Shown: positions 16,924 through 25,126, counted from the first letter of the stretch. The stretch: 48,471 bases of DNA from an uncultured Spirochaetales bacterium (GCA_949300325.1 CASGDQ010000029.1:1-48471), one strand, 5' to 3'. A program made the numbers and translations. The notes: generated from the letters alone by a model not told the origin.

Positions 16924-16949
16924 GAAAAAATGGGATAAAACTTACCCCA
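16924..16949 (-). terminator. Terminator-like hairpin in the pilus operon leader
   Basis: Read on the minus strand, TGGGGTAA (16949-16942), loop GTT, TTATCCCA (16938-16931) forms an 8-pair stem with one G-T pair, followed by six T residues (16930-16925). It lies between the predicted promoter and the chaperone start, about 35 bases before the ATG, so it could attenuate the whole operon. It could also act as the distant terminator of the oxidoreductase gene upstream. Confidence 0.55.
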
Positions 16950-16981
16950 TAAAAAACCATCCACTGCCACATCTTTTGTTT

Positions 16982-17010
16982 AGATTAATGCCGTACATAT
17001 GCCTTGTCAA
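16982..17010 (-). promoter_or_regulatory. Predicted sigma-70 promoter of the pilus operon
   Basis: On the minus strand there is a perfect TTGACA (17010-17005), a 17-base spacer and TAATCT (16987-16982), with transcription expected to start near 16975, about 85 bases before the chaperone ATG. The -35 is ideal and the -10 weak, a type that often depends on upstream activation. A second weaker candidate, CTGACA (17145-17140), 17 bases, TAATAA (17122-17117), lies on the far side of the poly-G tract. Confidence 0.5.
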
Positions 17011-17056
17011 TAAATTTTTTGATATTTATGTCATAAGTTTTAGTCTTTTTGAAGGG

Positions 17057-17068
17057 CCCCCCCCCCCC
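17057..17068 (-). repeat. 12-base homopolymer (C on +, G on -) upstream of the pilus promoter
   Basis: An uninterrupted run of 12 C on the plus strand (G on the coding strand of the operon) lies in otherwise very AT-rich sequence, about 46 bases upstream of the predicted -35. Homopolymeric G tracts of this length slip during replication and are a known phase-variation device, including upstream of Treponema pallidum tpr genes. Here the tract could change promoter spacing to an activator or alter a leader transcript. Confidence 0.85.
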
Positions 17069-17252
17069 TAGTTGATTCTTTTCTATAACTCCTTTGTATA
17101 TAAGATATTAATTCATTTATTATTTAAAATAATTATTTTTGTCAGTTCAGTTTTCATTTTTAACAATTCAAACTCATGACATATGTTTTAGCAAAAAAAG
17201 AAAAACCCTATGCCATTTGTGACAGAAGGCAAAAAACAGCTTCAAAACACAA

Positions 17253-18416
17253 TCACACCCAGGAAATCAGTGTCCGGTCAAATGGAAGGCCCAACGCCTT
17301 CTGATAAGAAAGCATATTGGCCTTCGACCCGACGGCCACCACACCTTTCAATATTCCATCCGCAGAAAGGAAAACAGCCTCCATCCTGCCCTGCTTGATA
17401 AATTCAACCCTCTCGTTCTGTGAAGAAAAATCACCAAGGCTGTAGGCATCGATGCCTGCGCAGGAAATGTAGGCTCCAGGGGATGGCAGGTTCATTTCAG
17501 CGCCCATATCAAGCGCATTCAATGCCGCGACCCTAGCACTTTCGTTTGCAAAATATACAAGGCCGGGACATAGCCCGTTATATTCCGCAACATCGCCAGC
17601 GGCAAAGATAAACGGATCGCTTGTGCGCGCTGCGCTGTCTATGGCAACGCCCCGGGAACAGGAAAGGCCGCATTGAAGCGCAAGATCCTTTTCCGGAGCA
17701 ACCCCGACTGCCTGGACGGCCATATCGCACTCCAAGCTCCTTCCGTCCTTCAGCTCAAGAGAGGAAACGGAGCCGTCCTTTTTTCTGAATTCCGAAGGAG
17801 ATGCCCCCTTTGAGAAATACAGCCCCTTACCATTCAGCAGCTTCTCCAGATATAAAGAAGAGGCCTCGTCGAACTGGCGCGGCAAAAGATAGCCGGCAGT
17901 CTCCACGACCTGCACATCCTTTCCGCTTCTCTCCCGTACGGCAAGGGCGGCCTCGAGCCCGAGCAGCCCGGCTCCGATCACAACAGGACGGGAGCCGCCT
18001 TTTTCAATGCATGAAATTATCTCGTCGGCATCATGGAGGCTTCTGAGCGTGAAAATGCCCTCTGCGTCCCCATTGGCAAGAGCAAGCCTGTTAGCCTTCG
18101 CCCCGGTTGCAAGAATGAGCCTGTCATAAGCTATGTCCGCACCGTCCTCGAGACGGATCCTGCGCTCATCCCTTGAAATGGAAACGCATCTGGAGCCGAT
18201 CCTTTTCAAGCCTTTCTTTTCATAGGCCCCGAAAAAATCAGCCTCGAAGAATTTCCTTTCCATTCCGCCTTTTATATATTCAGGGAGCCTGGGACGAGGA
18301 TAAGGTCCGGGCTCCTTTCCTTCTACGACAGCAACAGAATGCTGTCCCTCCTGTTTGAAAATCTCCATTACGGCACGCTGGGCGGCTATGCCGTTTCCAA
18401 TTATCACAATGTCCAT
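17253..18416 (-). CDS. FAD-dependent NAD(P)H oxidoreductase (rubredoxin/nitrite reductase-type)
   Basis: A 387-residue flavoprotein of the pyridine nucleotide-disulphide oxidoreductase class 3 group. It has the FAD-binding 'VIIGNGIAAQRA' at the N-terminus, 'LILATGAKANRL' in the usual ATG position, the NAD(P)-binding 'VVIGAGLLGLEAA' in the middle and the second FAD motif 'FIFAAGDVAEY'. There is no CxxxxC redox pair, so it passes electrons to a partner such as rubredoxin, a nitrite reductase or an oxygen-detoxifying protein; none is encoded nearby. It is cytoplasmic. The start is the first Met of a good Rossmann strand. It is transcribed toward the pilus operon, separated from it by about 360 bases. 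Confidence 0.85.
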   Translation of the reverse strand: MDIVIIGNGIAAQRAVMEIFKQEGQHSVAVVEGKEPGPYPRPRLPEYIKGGMERKFFEADFFGAYEKKGLKRIGSRCVSISRDERRIRLEDGADIAYDRLILATGAKANRLALANGDAEGIFTLRSLHDADEIISCIEKGGSRPVVIGAGLLGLEAALAVRERSGKDVQVVETAGYLLPRQFDEASSLYLEKLLNGKGLYFSKGASPSEFRKKDGSVSSLELKDGRSLECDMAVQAVGVAPEKDLALQCGLSCSRGVAIDSAARTSDPFIFAAGDVAEYNGLCPGLVYFANESARVAALNALDMGAEMNLPSPGAYISCAGIDAYSLGDFSSQNERVEFIKQGRMEAVFLSADGILKGVVAVGSKANMLSYQKALGLPFDRTLISWV

Positions 18417-18504
18417 GACAGGATTATATCAGAAAAAAAGCCTGGTACAAATATGACTTTTCTGTTATATGTAATTGTAATTTATATACCTAGTTCGGAA
18501 TGAT

Positions 18505-18864
18505 TTAAAGCTTACCTATTGCTTCAAGCCCTCTCAAAACACATCCATCGACAAATGGGATGTTTTTCTCATCCAATAATGCTTTGATCTCGTCGCTCCC
18601 TGCTCCAGGCTGTATTATCACTGCCGGTATCCTCTTTGAGCAGGACTTGATGAGCTCAAGACCCTTTACAGGGTGGATGCAGAGATCAAGCACATCGAAA
18701 TCTGAAGAAACATCATTAATGGATGCAAGCTCTTTTCCAACAGAAAAGACAGCATAGCCTGCATCAAGCAGCGCCTTTTTTATCTTGAAAGCATATTTTT
18801 CCTCGTTTACCGTATCTCCGGCAACTACAAAAATCCTATCTTGCAACAGCTGTTCAACAGTCAT
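18505..18864 (-). CDS. CoA-binding domain protein
   Basis: A 119-residue protein made of a single CoA_binding_2-type Rossmann domain: 'RIFVVAGDTVNEEKYAFKI', 'LLDAGYAVFSVGKELASI', 'DVLDLCIHPVKGLELIKSC' and 'PAVIIQPGAGSDEIKALL' follow the usual order. The start is ATG 18864, which has an AGGAGG site; the frame extending to 19011 lacks one and adds a low-quality N-terminus. Small proteins of this family bind CoA or nucleotides, but their physiological role is not established. Confidence 0.8.
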   Translation of the reverse strand: MTVEQLLQDRIFVVAGDTVNEEKYAFKIKKALLDAGYAVFSVGKELASINDVSSDFDVLDLCIHPVKGLELIKSCSKRIPAVIIQPGAGSDEIKALLDEKNIPFVDGCVLRGLEAIGKL

Positions 18865-18916
18865 GGTTCCTCCTGAAAAACAAAACCCCTCATATGCTGC
18901 CATATAAGGGATATGC

Positions 18917-19246
18917 TCAATCTCCGCTGATCTTGTCTCCGACGCTTTCCACAAGCTCCTCGACCTTTCCGCCCAAGCCTCCGATGGCTTCTCCTGCTTT
19001 GTCTCCGGCATTTTCCAAAGCTTTTGTCACGCTTTCAGCCGAGGATCCGATCTTATCCTCGATGACGCCGGCCTCATCTGAAAAGAACGATTCGGCCTTG
19101 ACCTTCATGACCTCGACCTCATGCTCGACAGCCGATGTGTTGAACCCGGAGGTGACAAAGATGTAGGCCATGTAGATTGCAGCTGCAGCCAGTGCAATGC
19201 AAACAATCAGGACAACCGCCTTAAAGACCCCTTTAATAACTTTCAT
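18917..19246 (-). CDS. Small membrane protein with amphipathic tail
   Basis: About 109 residues, starting at ATG 19246 (MKVIKGVFKAVVLIV). One hydrophobic helix (about residues 6-32) is followed by a charged region and then an Ala/Gly/Glu/Lys-rich stretch of 11-residue-like periodicity ('ALENAGDKAGEAIGGLGGK', 'VEELVESVGDK') that should form an amphipathic helix. No family is recognised. It sits between the CoA-binding and radical SAM genes on the same strand. Its ribosome binding site is weak, so the exact start is uncertain. Confidence 0.55.
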   Translation of the reverse strand: MKVIKGVFKAVVLIVCIALAAAAIYMAYIFVTSGFNTSAVEHEVEVMKVKAESFFSDEAGVIEDKIGSSAESVTKALENAGDKAGEAIGGLGGKVEELVESVGDKISGD

Positions 19247-19291
19247 AACTATCTGTACTCTAAATTGCCCAAGCGCATTTGTCAACAAAGG

Positions 19292-20434
19292 CTATTTGTT
19301 GCTGTATCCGGCTATGTAAGCCGAAAAACTCATATGCATCGAATCCTTGACCTTCCGCCCCAGATCGATCATGCGGTTTCCCGCATAGGAATAGAACGTC
19401 TTCATGGCTCCGCAGAACCGGTAGCGTCCAGCCTCGTCCCTGTATCTCCGGCAGCCGCCGCGGCATATCACATAGGCCTCGCAGCTCCGGCAGTCAGAAG
19501 GAAGCTTCTTGCTTTCTTCGATAAACCCGGTTGCCTTCCTCTTCGCATCCAGAGCGGCAAAATCATCATCTCCGATATTTCCAAGATGATATTTATCCAG
19601 GCAATAGAAATCGCATGGGTAGACAGCGCCATCGGCTTCCACGACATAAGATATGTTGCATTTGCCGCACATGTCGCAGCTCTCAGGCTTGTAGCCCATG
19701 ATCATGTCCATGAAATTCTCGAAAGAACGTACAGAAACATAGGTCTCGTTCGCCATGCTCTCATACCAGAGGTCAAAAAGCCTGCACAAAAAACGCGCGT
19801 AGGACTCCGATGAAAGATGATATTTCTCGCTCCCGTCAGATCCGATCGGATCCATGCACGGGATGTACTGCTGATGCATGTAATTGTGCCCGACAAGGAA
19901 GTTCCAAGCATAATTAGCATTGTCGGAAAGCTCTGCAGTAACGACCGAAAGGATGTTGAATTCAACCTGATGACGCTCAAGGATCCTGGTAGCGGAATTG
20001 ACATACTTATATGTCGGATTTCCATCCTTATCCAAACGGTAGATGTTGTTTATGGCCGGACCGCCGTCAAGGGAAACGCCGATCAGAAAATGGTTATCCT
20101 TGAAAAAGTCCGCCCATTTATCGTCGATAACAACCCCGTTCGTCTGCAGGGAATGGAAAAACCTGGTTTCCGGATGCTCCTTTTCCATGGCTATGAAGCG
20201 CTCGAAAAATCCCAGGCCGGCCAAGGTCGGCTCTCCTCCCTGGAACAAAAAAAGCACAGTCTCGCTTGCCTGCGCGCTCTTTTCTATCAGAGAGCGCGCA
20301 ATCTCTTCGCTCATCACGCCGCGCTCGGGCACGCAGCGGTTTTTCTCCTCATCCTTGTAGAAGCAGTAAGCGCAATTGAGATTGCACGCGCCTCCTGCAG
20401 GCTTGATCATCACAGTCAATATCTTTCTTCTCAA
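19292..20434 (-). CDS. Radical SAM anaerobic sulfatase-maturase-like enzyme (SPASM)
   Basis: A 380-residue radical SAM protein. The CxxxCxxC cluster is in 'CNLNCAYCFY' (Cys17, 21, 24). The C-terminal SPASM region holds 'CDMCGKCNISYVVEADG', 'YPCDFYC' and 'CRSCEAYVICRGGC', the spacing seen in anaerobic sulfatase-maturating enzymes, which convert Cys or Ser of a sulfatase to formylglycine. I set the start at TTG 20434: an AGGAGG lies seven bases upstream, while the TTG at 20461 lacks a site. No sulfatase is in this window, so its client must lie elsewhere, or it modifies another peptide. Confidence 0.8.
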   Translation of the reverse strand: MRRKILTVMIKPAGGACNLNCAYCFYKDEEKNRCVPERGVMSEEIARSLIEKSAQASETVLFLFQGGEPTLAGLGFFERFIAMEKEHPETRFFHSLQTNGVVIDDKWADFFKDNHFLIGVSLDGGPAINNIYRLDKDGNPTYKYVNSATRILERHQVEFNILSVVTAELSDNANYAWNFLVGHNYMHQQYIPCMDPIGSDGSEKYHLSSESYARFLCRLFDLWYESMANETYVSVRSFENFMDMIMGYKPESCDMCGKCNISYVVEADGAVYPCDFYCLDKYHLGNIGDDDFAALDAKRKATGFIEESKKLPSDCRSCEAYVICRGGCRRYRDEAGRYRFCGAMKTFYSYAGNRMIDLGRKVKDSMHMSFSAYIAGYSNK

Positions 20435-20787
20435 TAAACAGCCTCCTAAGATCGGTTTCAATAATTAACAGATCCGCCTGGAAATGTCCCTTTTTCCGCT
20501 TGGACCTGAAAATGAATATCCTTAATTTTACCACACGGAGAAAGGCAAAGAAAAGCAAATCAGAGAAAAAATTGGGGAAAACTGATATAATTAGTTTTAC
20601 TTATTAATAATATAATCTTATGCCACAATACTTTATATTTCAGACAGAATAAGAAAAAAAAGGAATATAAGCAAGGCTTCCTAATGGACGGGAAAACAGG
20701 AGCTTACGCAAAAGGGGAAGGTTTCATTATTCATCTGTTTATAATATAATCCAAGATAACAAAGCCAAAACAACACGGAGAAAAGAG
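20435..20787. other. Intergenic region between divergent genes
   Basis: About 350 AT-rich bases between the maturase and the ACT-domain gene. The maturase ribosome binding site is at the left edge. At the right, TATAAT (20745-20750) with a poor TTTCAT 17 bases upstream is a candidate promoter for the ACT gene, followed by a GGAG site before ATG 20788. I see no gene or convincing RNA structure. Confidence 0.5.
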
Positions 20788-21060
20788 ATGCAGAAATCAA
20801 TCATCACCGTGGTCGGAAAGGACCAGGTAGGCATCATAAGCAGGGTCTGCACATATCTTGCGGACAACAACATCAACATCCTTGACATCAGCCAGACGAT
20901 CGTGCAGGGATACTTCAACATGATGATGATCACGGATACGAACAACGCGAAGAAGGACTTCAACACACTATCCGACGAATTGGACAAGCTCGGCAGGGAT
21001 ATCGGGGTCATAATCAAGCTTCAGAGGGAAGACATATTCATCAAAATGCAGAGGATCTAG
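20788..21060 (+). CDS. ACT-domain protein (UPF0237)
   Basis: A 90-residue single ACT domain: '[23 protein letters not shown]' (first strand, the Gly of the ligand loop, first helix), '[20 protein letters not shown]' and a second helix-strand pair. ACT domains bind amino acids or other small ligands. The gene is followed after one base by the DUF711 gene, an arrangement widely conserved in anaerobes, so the two products probably act together; the pathway is unknown. CGGAGA precedes the ATG. Confidence 0.9.
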   Translation: MQKSIITVVGKDQVGIISRVCTYLADNNINILDISQTIVQGYFNMMMITDTNNAKKDFNTLSDELDKLGRDIGVIIKLQREDIFIKMQRI

Positions 21061-21061
21061 C

Positions 21062-22426
21062 ATGATCAACATAAACGAAGTAATCGAAACAAACCGCATG
21101 ATCGAGAAGGAGAATCTCGATGTGAGGACCATAACCCTGGGCATCAGCCTGCTTGATGCCATCACCGACGATATTGATACGCTTTGCGAGAACATCTATG
21201 CCAAGATCACCGGCACAGCAAAGGATCTCATAAAAGTAGGACGCCAGATAGAAAAGGAATATGCCATACCTATCATCAACAAGCGCATAAGCGTCACTCC
21301 GATCTCGATAATCGGATCATCGGCATGCGAAAGCGAAAAGGATTATGTGAAAATCGCAAAAACGCTTGATGAGGCCGCAAAGAAGGTCGGGGTCAACTTC
21401 CTCGGAGGATTCTCGGCCCTGCCGGCAAAAGGCATGACCAGATCGGAAGAGCTTCTGATCAGAAGCATTCCTGAAGCGCTTGCCGCAACCGACAACGTCT
21501 GCGCTTCGGTAAACCTTGGATCCACGAAGACAGGAATCAACATGGACGCAGTCAAGCTGATGGGGAAAATCATAAAGGATACCGCCTACAACACCCGGGA
21601 GCGCGACAGCATCGGGTGCGCAAAGCTCGTGGTGTTCACCAATGCCCCGGATGACAATCCGTTCATGGCCGGCGCGTTCCACGGTGTCACGGAGACCGAT
21701 AATGTGATAAACGTCGGAGTAAGCGGGCCCGGGGTGATCAAGACCGTGCTAGAGCATGCAAAGGGCCTTGATTTCTGCGAGCTCTGCGAAGTGATCAAGA
21801 AGACGGCATTCAAGATCACACGCCTTGGGCAGCTGGTGGCGCAGGAAGCCAGCCGCAGGCTTGACATCCCATTCGGGATCGTCGATCTCTCTCTTGCACC
21901 CACGCCCGCCATCGGGGACAGCATCGCAGAGATCCTGGAGATAATGGGCTTGGAGAAGGTGGGGGCGCCGGGAACAACCGCGGCGCTTGCGCTATTGAAC
22001 GACAGCGTCAAGAAAGGCGGCATAATGGCCAGCCCATCAGTCGGCGGGCTGAGCGGGGCCTTCATACCGGTAAGCGAGGATCATGGAATGATCGATGCGG
22101 TCATAAAAGGCTCGCTGAACATAGAGAAGCTGGAGGCGATGACATGCGTATGCTCCGTCGGCCTTGACATGATCGCAATACCGGGAGACACGCCAGAATC
22201 CACGATAAGCGGCATAATCGCAGATGAGATGGCGATAGGAATGATAAATCAGAAAACCACCGCGGCGCGCCTGATACCCGTCTGGGGCAAGGGTGTCGGA
22301 GAATCGGCGGAATTCGGGGGGCTCTTGGGCTCAGCGCCGATAATGGCTGTCAACACATATAGCTGCAAGGAATTCATCGACCGGGGCGGAAGGATCCCAG
22401 CACCGATCCATAGCTTCAAAAACTGA
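21062..22426 (+). CDS. DUF711/UPF0210 (PFL family) protein
   Basis: A 454-residue soluble protein with strong UPF0210 features: '[20 protein letters not shown]', '[13 protein letters not shown]', '[14 protein letters not shown]', '[19 protein letters not shown]', 'GISGPGV'-like '[13 protein letters not shown]' and '[19 protein letters not shown]'. The fold is related to the pyruvate formate-lyase superfamily, but it has no glycyl-radical site, and the biochemical activity is unknown. It is co-transcribed with the ACT gene one base upstream and ends at a hairpin terminator. Confidence 0.9.
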   Translation: MININEVIETNRMIEKENLDVRTITLGISLLDAITDDIDTLCENIYAKITGTAKDLIKVGRQIEKEYAIPIINKRISVTPISIIGSSACESEKDYVKIAKTLDEAAKKVGVNFLGGFSALPAKGMTRSEELLIRSIPEALAATDNVCASVNLGSTKTGINMDAVKLMGKIIKDTAYNTRERDSIGCAKLVVFTNAPDDNPFMAGAFHGVTETDNVINVGVSGPGVIKTVLEHAKGLDFCELCEVIKKTAFKITRLGQLVAQEASRRLDIPFGIVDLSLAPTPAIGDSIAEILEIMGLEKVGAPGTTAALALLNDSVKKGGIMASPSVGGLSGAFIPVSEDHGMIDAVIKGSLNIEKLEAMTCVCSVGLDMIAIPGDTPESTISGIIADEMAIGMINQKTTAARLIPVWGKGVGESAEFGGLLGSAPIMAVNTYSCKEFIDRGGRIPAPIHSFKN

Positions 22427-22430
22427 AAGG

Positions 22431-22450
22431 AGGCACCGCAGGGTGCCTTC
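22431..22450. terminator. Hairpin terminator between convergent genes
   Basis: AGGCACC (22431-22437) pairs with GGTGCCT (22442-22448); the stem can extend through flanking AAGG/TTCTT pairs. The T-runs are short on both sides, so termination strength is moderate. It separates the DUF711 gene from the small convergent membrane-protein gene. Confidence 0.6.
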
Positions 22451-22455
22451 TTACA

Positions 22456-22620
22456 TCAAACAAACAATATGTCCTCAGCGTATAGGACGAATAGGAAAAA
22501 GGCTGTCACAGAGGCTGAAAAGCAGATTACTATAGGTAATGTTCCGGCAGAACCGGATCGGGAATAGACAAGAAGACCCGCCCAGATGCAGAAAAAGAAA
22601 AGTAAAACAAGCAGATACAT
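22456..22620 (-). CDS. 54-residue two-helix membrane protein
   Basis: A short gene below common ORF cut-offs. ATG 22620 is preceded by GGAGGAG with a 7-base spacer, one of the best ribosome binding sites in the window. The product has two hydrophobic helices (MYLLVLLFFFCIWAGLLVY and TLPIVICFSASVTAFFLFVL) joined by a short loop 'SRSGSAG' and ends 'AEDILFV'. Its stop lies close to the terminator hairpin shared with DUF711. No family is recognised; it could be a small membrane regulator or a toxin-like peptide. Confidence 0.55.
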   Translation of the reverse strand: MYLLVLLFFFCIWAGLLVYSRSGSAGTLPIVICFSASVTAFFLFVLYAEDILFV

Positions 22621-22768
22621 TTTTATTCTCCTCCAACACTTCCACCATCACACCCCGGTTAAATAAATAAAGATACCGGAAAAAGGATACACCTATTATC
22701 GATAAAAAGATATACATTAGGTAAAAATAATGATAAAGATACGACGATGGGTGTATCTTGCCAGAAAT

Positions 22769-23167
22769 TCACTTAAGAAGAAAACATATGTATCGTCCGT
22801 CAGGGCAATCACCCTCCGATATGGCCTTGAAGCCATAGCCCGTGTAAAAGCTTACCGCACCGGTATTAGCCTTAAGGCATTTTAAGGATAAGGGACGGCC
22901 GAATGTTTTTTCCACATGCCCCACCAGCTTGCGTCCAATCCCCATCATGCGGTACGTGTCATCGACAGCGAGAAAATGTATGAACGAATCCTCCTGCCAA
23001 ACAGAAACAAAGCCGGCAACCTCATCTTTGATGAAAGCTGCATAAACAATTTCTCCCCGTACAGCATCTTCAAATACAGGATGGGATGAGAAACAATCGG
23101 TGAAAATCTTTTTAAAAAGGGGGGCTATACGTTTTAATCCATCTCCTTCGATTTTCCTAATTACCAT
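22769..23167 (-). CDS. GNAT family N-acetyltransferase
   Basis: A 132-residue GNAT domain. It shows the acetyl-CoA-binding segment 'MMGIGRKLVGHVEKTF' (R/QxxGxG/A), a preceding strand 'SFIHFLAVDDTYR' and the C-terminal 'LKANTGAVSFYTGYGFKAIS' that is very typical of the family. I use ATG 23167 because it starts the first strand (MVIRKI); upstream sequence in frame belongs to the transposon end. The acetyl acceptor is unknown. The gene begins about 36 bases from the right end of an IS200/IS605-like remnant, so its original promoter may have been altered. Confidence 0.85.
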   Translation of the reverse strand: MVIRKIEGDGLKRIAPLFKKIFTDCFSSHPVFEDAVRGEIVYAAFIKDEVAGFVSVWQEDSFIHFLAVDDTYRMMGIGRKLVGHVEKTFGRPLSLKCLKANTGAVSFYTGYGFKAISEGDCPDGRYICFLLK

Positions 23168-23202
23168 ACGCTCATGATAGCAGATAAAAAGGCATAAATA
23201 CA

Positions 23203-23590
23203 GTGAACTACTCCACCTTAGCTTACGCTTGAAGATGGAGCTTCCGGTTTCAACGTAGAATGCTTCCACCCCTCATAGGAGGAATCGAAGTCTGACTTCC
23301 GCTTTGCCGGAGTACCCATGTGTTCCGCATGGGTGCAGGATGATTCAAGCTCTCCTGCAAGAGGGAAAGAACCTGTCTATCACAAGGACATGCGGGTTGG
23401 ACATCAGCTTGATCTTCAGTGTACCGAGCGCGGAGTTCTGCACCTGCCTGCCGAACAGCCCCTTTTGCCATCCTTTAATGTTCTCGCCCTGCATGGCTAC
23501 GAGCTTCCTTCCCGTCTTCTTTCTTTTGGCTGCAAGGGAAGCCTTGTCGCGTTTCAGCGAGGAATACAACTCACATAGAATCTGAATCAT
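23203..23590 (-). pseudogene. tnpB: IS200/IS605-type tnpB remnant with right end
   Basis: The minus strand encodes the C-terminal part of a TnpB/OrfB: 'AAKRKKTGRKLVAMQGENIKG', 'LFGRQVQNSALGTLKIKL' and 'VLVIDRFFPSCRR', where FFPS precedes the zinc finger. The frame then shifts and stops; the remaining tail ends at 23218. An element right end follows: the stem CTCCATCTT/AAGGTGGAG (23240-23232 with 23219-23211) and a TAGTTCAC terminus (23210-23203). About two thirds of the gene, including most of the catalytic domain, is missing, and no left end is seen. It is inactive as a nuclease or transposon, though the right-end RNA scaffold may still be transcribed. Confidence 0.75.
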
Positions 23591-23772
23591 AGAAGCAAGG
23601 GCTTTTTCTATGTATCGCTTCTATCCGATACTCCCATCATCGTCAGTTCTTAACTTCTGCAAAACATCCGTATCAGTTTTTTTAGCCGGGTGAGCAATCA
23701 GGAAGAATCTAAAAAAGCGGCATGTATACAGGAAAAAGCTAATCAGAACCAAGACAAACGGAATTAATAGTT

Positions 23773-24822
23773 ATGAATAAACTATTCAAACCAAATTTGG
23801 AAGAATCGCAAATTTATGGGAATCAAGTTTCAAATCTTTATTATCTGCTTAGTTTGGATAGTACCAAAAAAATAGAAGGGATGACTAAAACTTTAATCAT
23901 CGGGAAAATACCATGCGTCTTTAGATTCTTAGGAATCCCTTCCGGGACAGTAGAACTTATTCCAAGAAATATTCCTCATATGGTAGGTTTCGGACAGGAA
24001 AAGACCACTGCTGCATATAGGAATATGCATGATTTGAATCTTCCTGAGCTTCTTTCTTTACCGATCATGCTTTCAGATCCTGATATGATCTTCCGGTCAA
24101 ATACGAAACCAAATTCCTCAATAATCGCATGTAAGGAAATCGAAGGACGGAACAATCCGATAGTTATAGCAATGAAGATAGATATCAAGAGTGTTCTCGA
24201 CGGAGGGGCGATCGTAGTAAGCGGATATGAAAAAGACAACTCCCCGAATGAATTTTTCACCCGGCTTTACGATAATGGGTTCTGCATTTACGATGGTGAA
24301 AACAAAGGATACTTTGAAGACATAAAATTAGGGACAGGAGTGAGAGATCGACTACCCGGTCCAATTCCGGCAAGCGCAGTCACGTGTACTGTCCCTGTTG
24401 ATAAGTACTTATCGCCAAAAGGAATTTCACCTTCCGACAATCAAAGTATACTTACTAAGTCAGGAATCGTCAATTCATACGAATCCAACACATCAAAACT
24501 TGTTGCCATCTTCCAGGAAAAGGAGGATCTGGCATTAAAATATGAACGCAGCCTAACAGAACTTGGATACCACACGATAATCCCCAAAACGCTCACGGCT
24601 GCGGAAATCACTTCGATTGCCAGAGGCTGCAATGCTGTTGTATGTGCCAAGACACAAGTAGGAAGGTTCATGCATCTGCAGGAAAAATTTCCAAACATAA
24701 AAAAAATTGGAGACATTGAAAGTTATCTTCCAACTCCTATCTTCGAACACAAGCTGCAGCCATTGGCTGAAATCTTGAATAAACAGAAAACAGAATCATA
24801 TTCAGGAAGGCCCATCAAATGA
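23773..24822 (+). CDS. MuF-C-like domain protein
   Basis: A 349-residue protein. Residues ~70-175 resemble the phage MuF C-terminal domain (MuF-C): 'HDLNLPELLSLPIMLSDPDMIF' then 'SSIIACKEIEGRNNPIVIAM' then 'IVVSGYEKDNSPNEFFTRLYDNG'. This domain occurs at the C-termini of phage head proteins and in mobile toxins. The N-terminal ~30 residues ('NKLFKPNLEESQIYG') recur in the broken copy downstream. The C-terminal ~110 residues ('LVAIFQEKEDLALKYERSL', 'ARGCNAVVCAKTQVG') match nothing I know. There is no signal peptide, and the ribosome binding site is weak. It sits between a tnpB relic and a tRNA gene, as expected for a mobile-element leftover. The domain call is by pattern only. Confidence 0.6.
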   Translation: MNKLFKPNLEESQIYGNQVSNLYYLLSLDSTKKIEGMTKTLIIGKIPCVFRFLGIPSGTVELIPRNIPHMVGFGQEKTTAAYRNMHDLNLPELLSLPIMLSDPDMIFRSNTKPNSSIIACKEIEGRNNPIVIAMKIDIKSVLDGGAIVVSGYEKDNSPNEFFTRLYDNGFCIYDGENKGYFEDIKLGTGVRDRLPGPIPASAVTCTVPVDKYLSPKGISPSDNQSILTKSGIVNSYESNTSKLVAIFQEKEDLALKYERSLTELGYHTIIPKTLTAAEITSIARGCNAVVCAKTQVGRFMHLQEKFPNIKKIGDIESYLPTPIFEHKLQPLAEILNKQKTESYSGRPIK

Positions 24823-24870
24823 GAACTCCAATTCCTTTTGGAAAAGAACTATAAATTTGAAGGATGCGAT

Positions 24871-25126
24871 ATGGATAAATTATTCAAACCAAGCCTTGAA
24901 GAATTACAGCAATATGGAGAAAAATTATCCCAGCTTTTTTATAAGCTCGGGTTTGGTAAAAAAAAGATGTTGGAAAATAAGCTGATGCCATCTGCTTATT
25001 GGAAACATTCCATACGTCCTCAGAGTTTCAGGCATATCTTCCAGGACGATCGAATTGATGCAGGAAAAATTTGCGAAACCTTCTGCGGTAATGCTCCGCC
25101 TTCAGGAGAAAGAAACGGCAACCTGA
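24871..25126 (+). pseudogene. Frameshifted partial duplicate of the MuF-C-like gene
   Basis: From ATG 24871 the product begins 'MDKLFKPSLEELQQYG', clearly paralogous to the start of the upstream gene ('MNKLFKPNLEESQIYG'). The similarity then continues in a different frame from 25001: 'GNIPYVLRVSGISSRTIEL' against 'GKIPCVFRFLGIPSGTVEL' of the intact gene. A frameshift therefore lies between about 24970 and 25001. The shifted frame stops at 25126, and the original frame runs to 25146. The MuF-C and C-terminal parts are absent. It is a decayed duplicate. Confidence 0.75.

Noticed and set aside
17057..17068. The poly-C run as an assembly or sequencing artefact
   Set aside because: Length errors are possible in homopolymers, but a run of this size in AT-rich DNA next to a surface-structure promoter is biologically plausible. 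I keep it as a finding and note that its exact length needs read support.
19121..20437. Plus-strand open frames of 230 and 206 codons opposite the radical SAM gene
   Set aside because: The minus strand encodes a clear radical SAM/SPASM enzyme with all its cysteines. These frames have no ribosome binding site or family features.
22475..22717. An 80-codon minus-strand frame overlapping the 54-residue gene
   Set aside because: The frame has no ribosome binding site. The other frame (22456-22620) has a strong site and a clear two-helix product.
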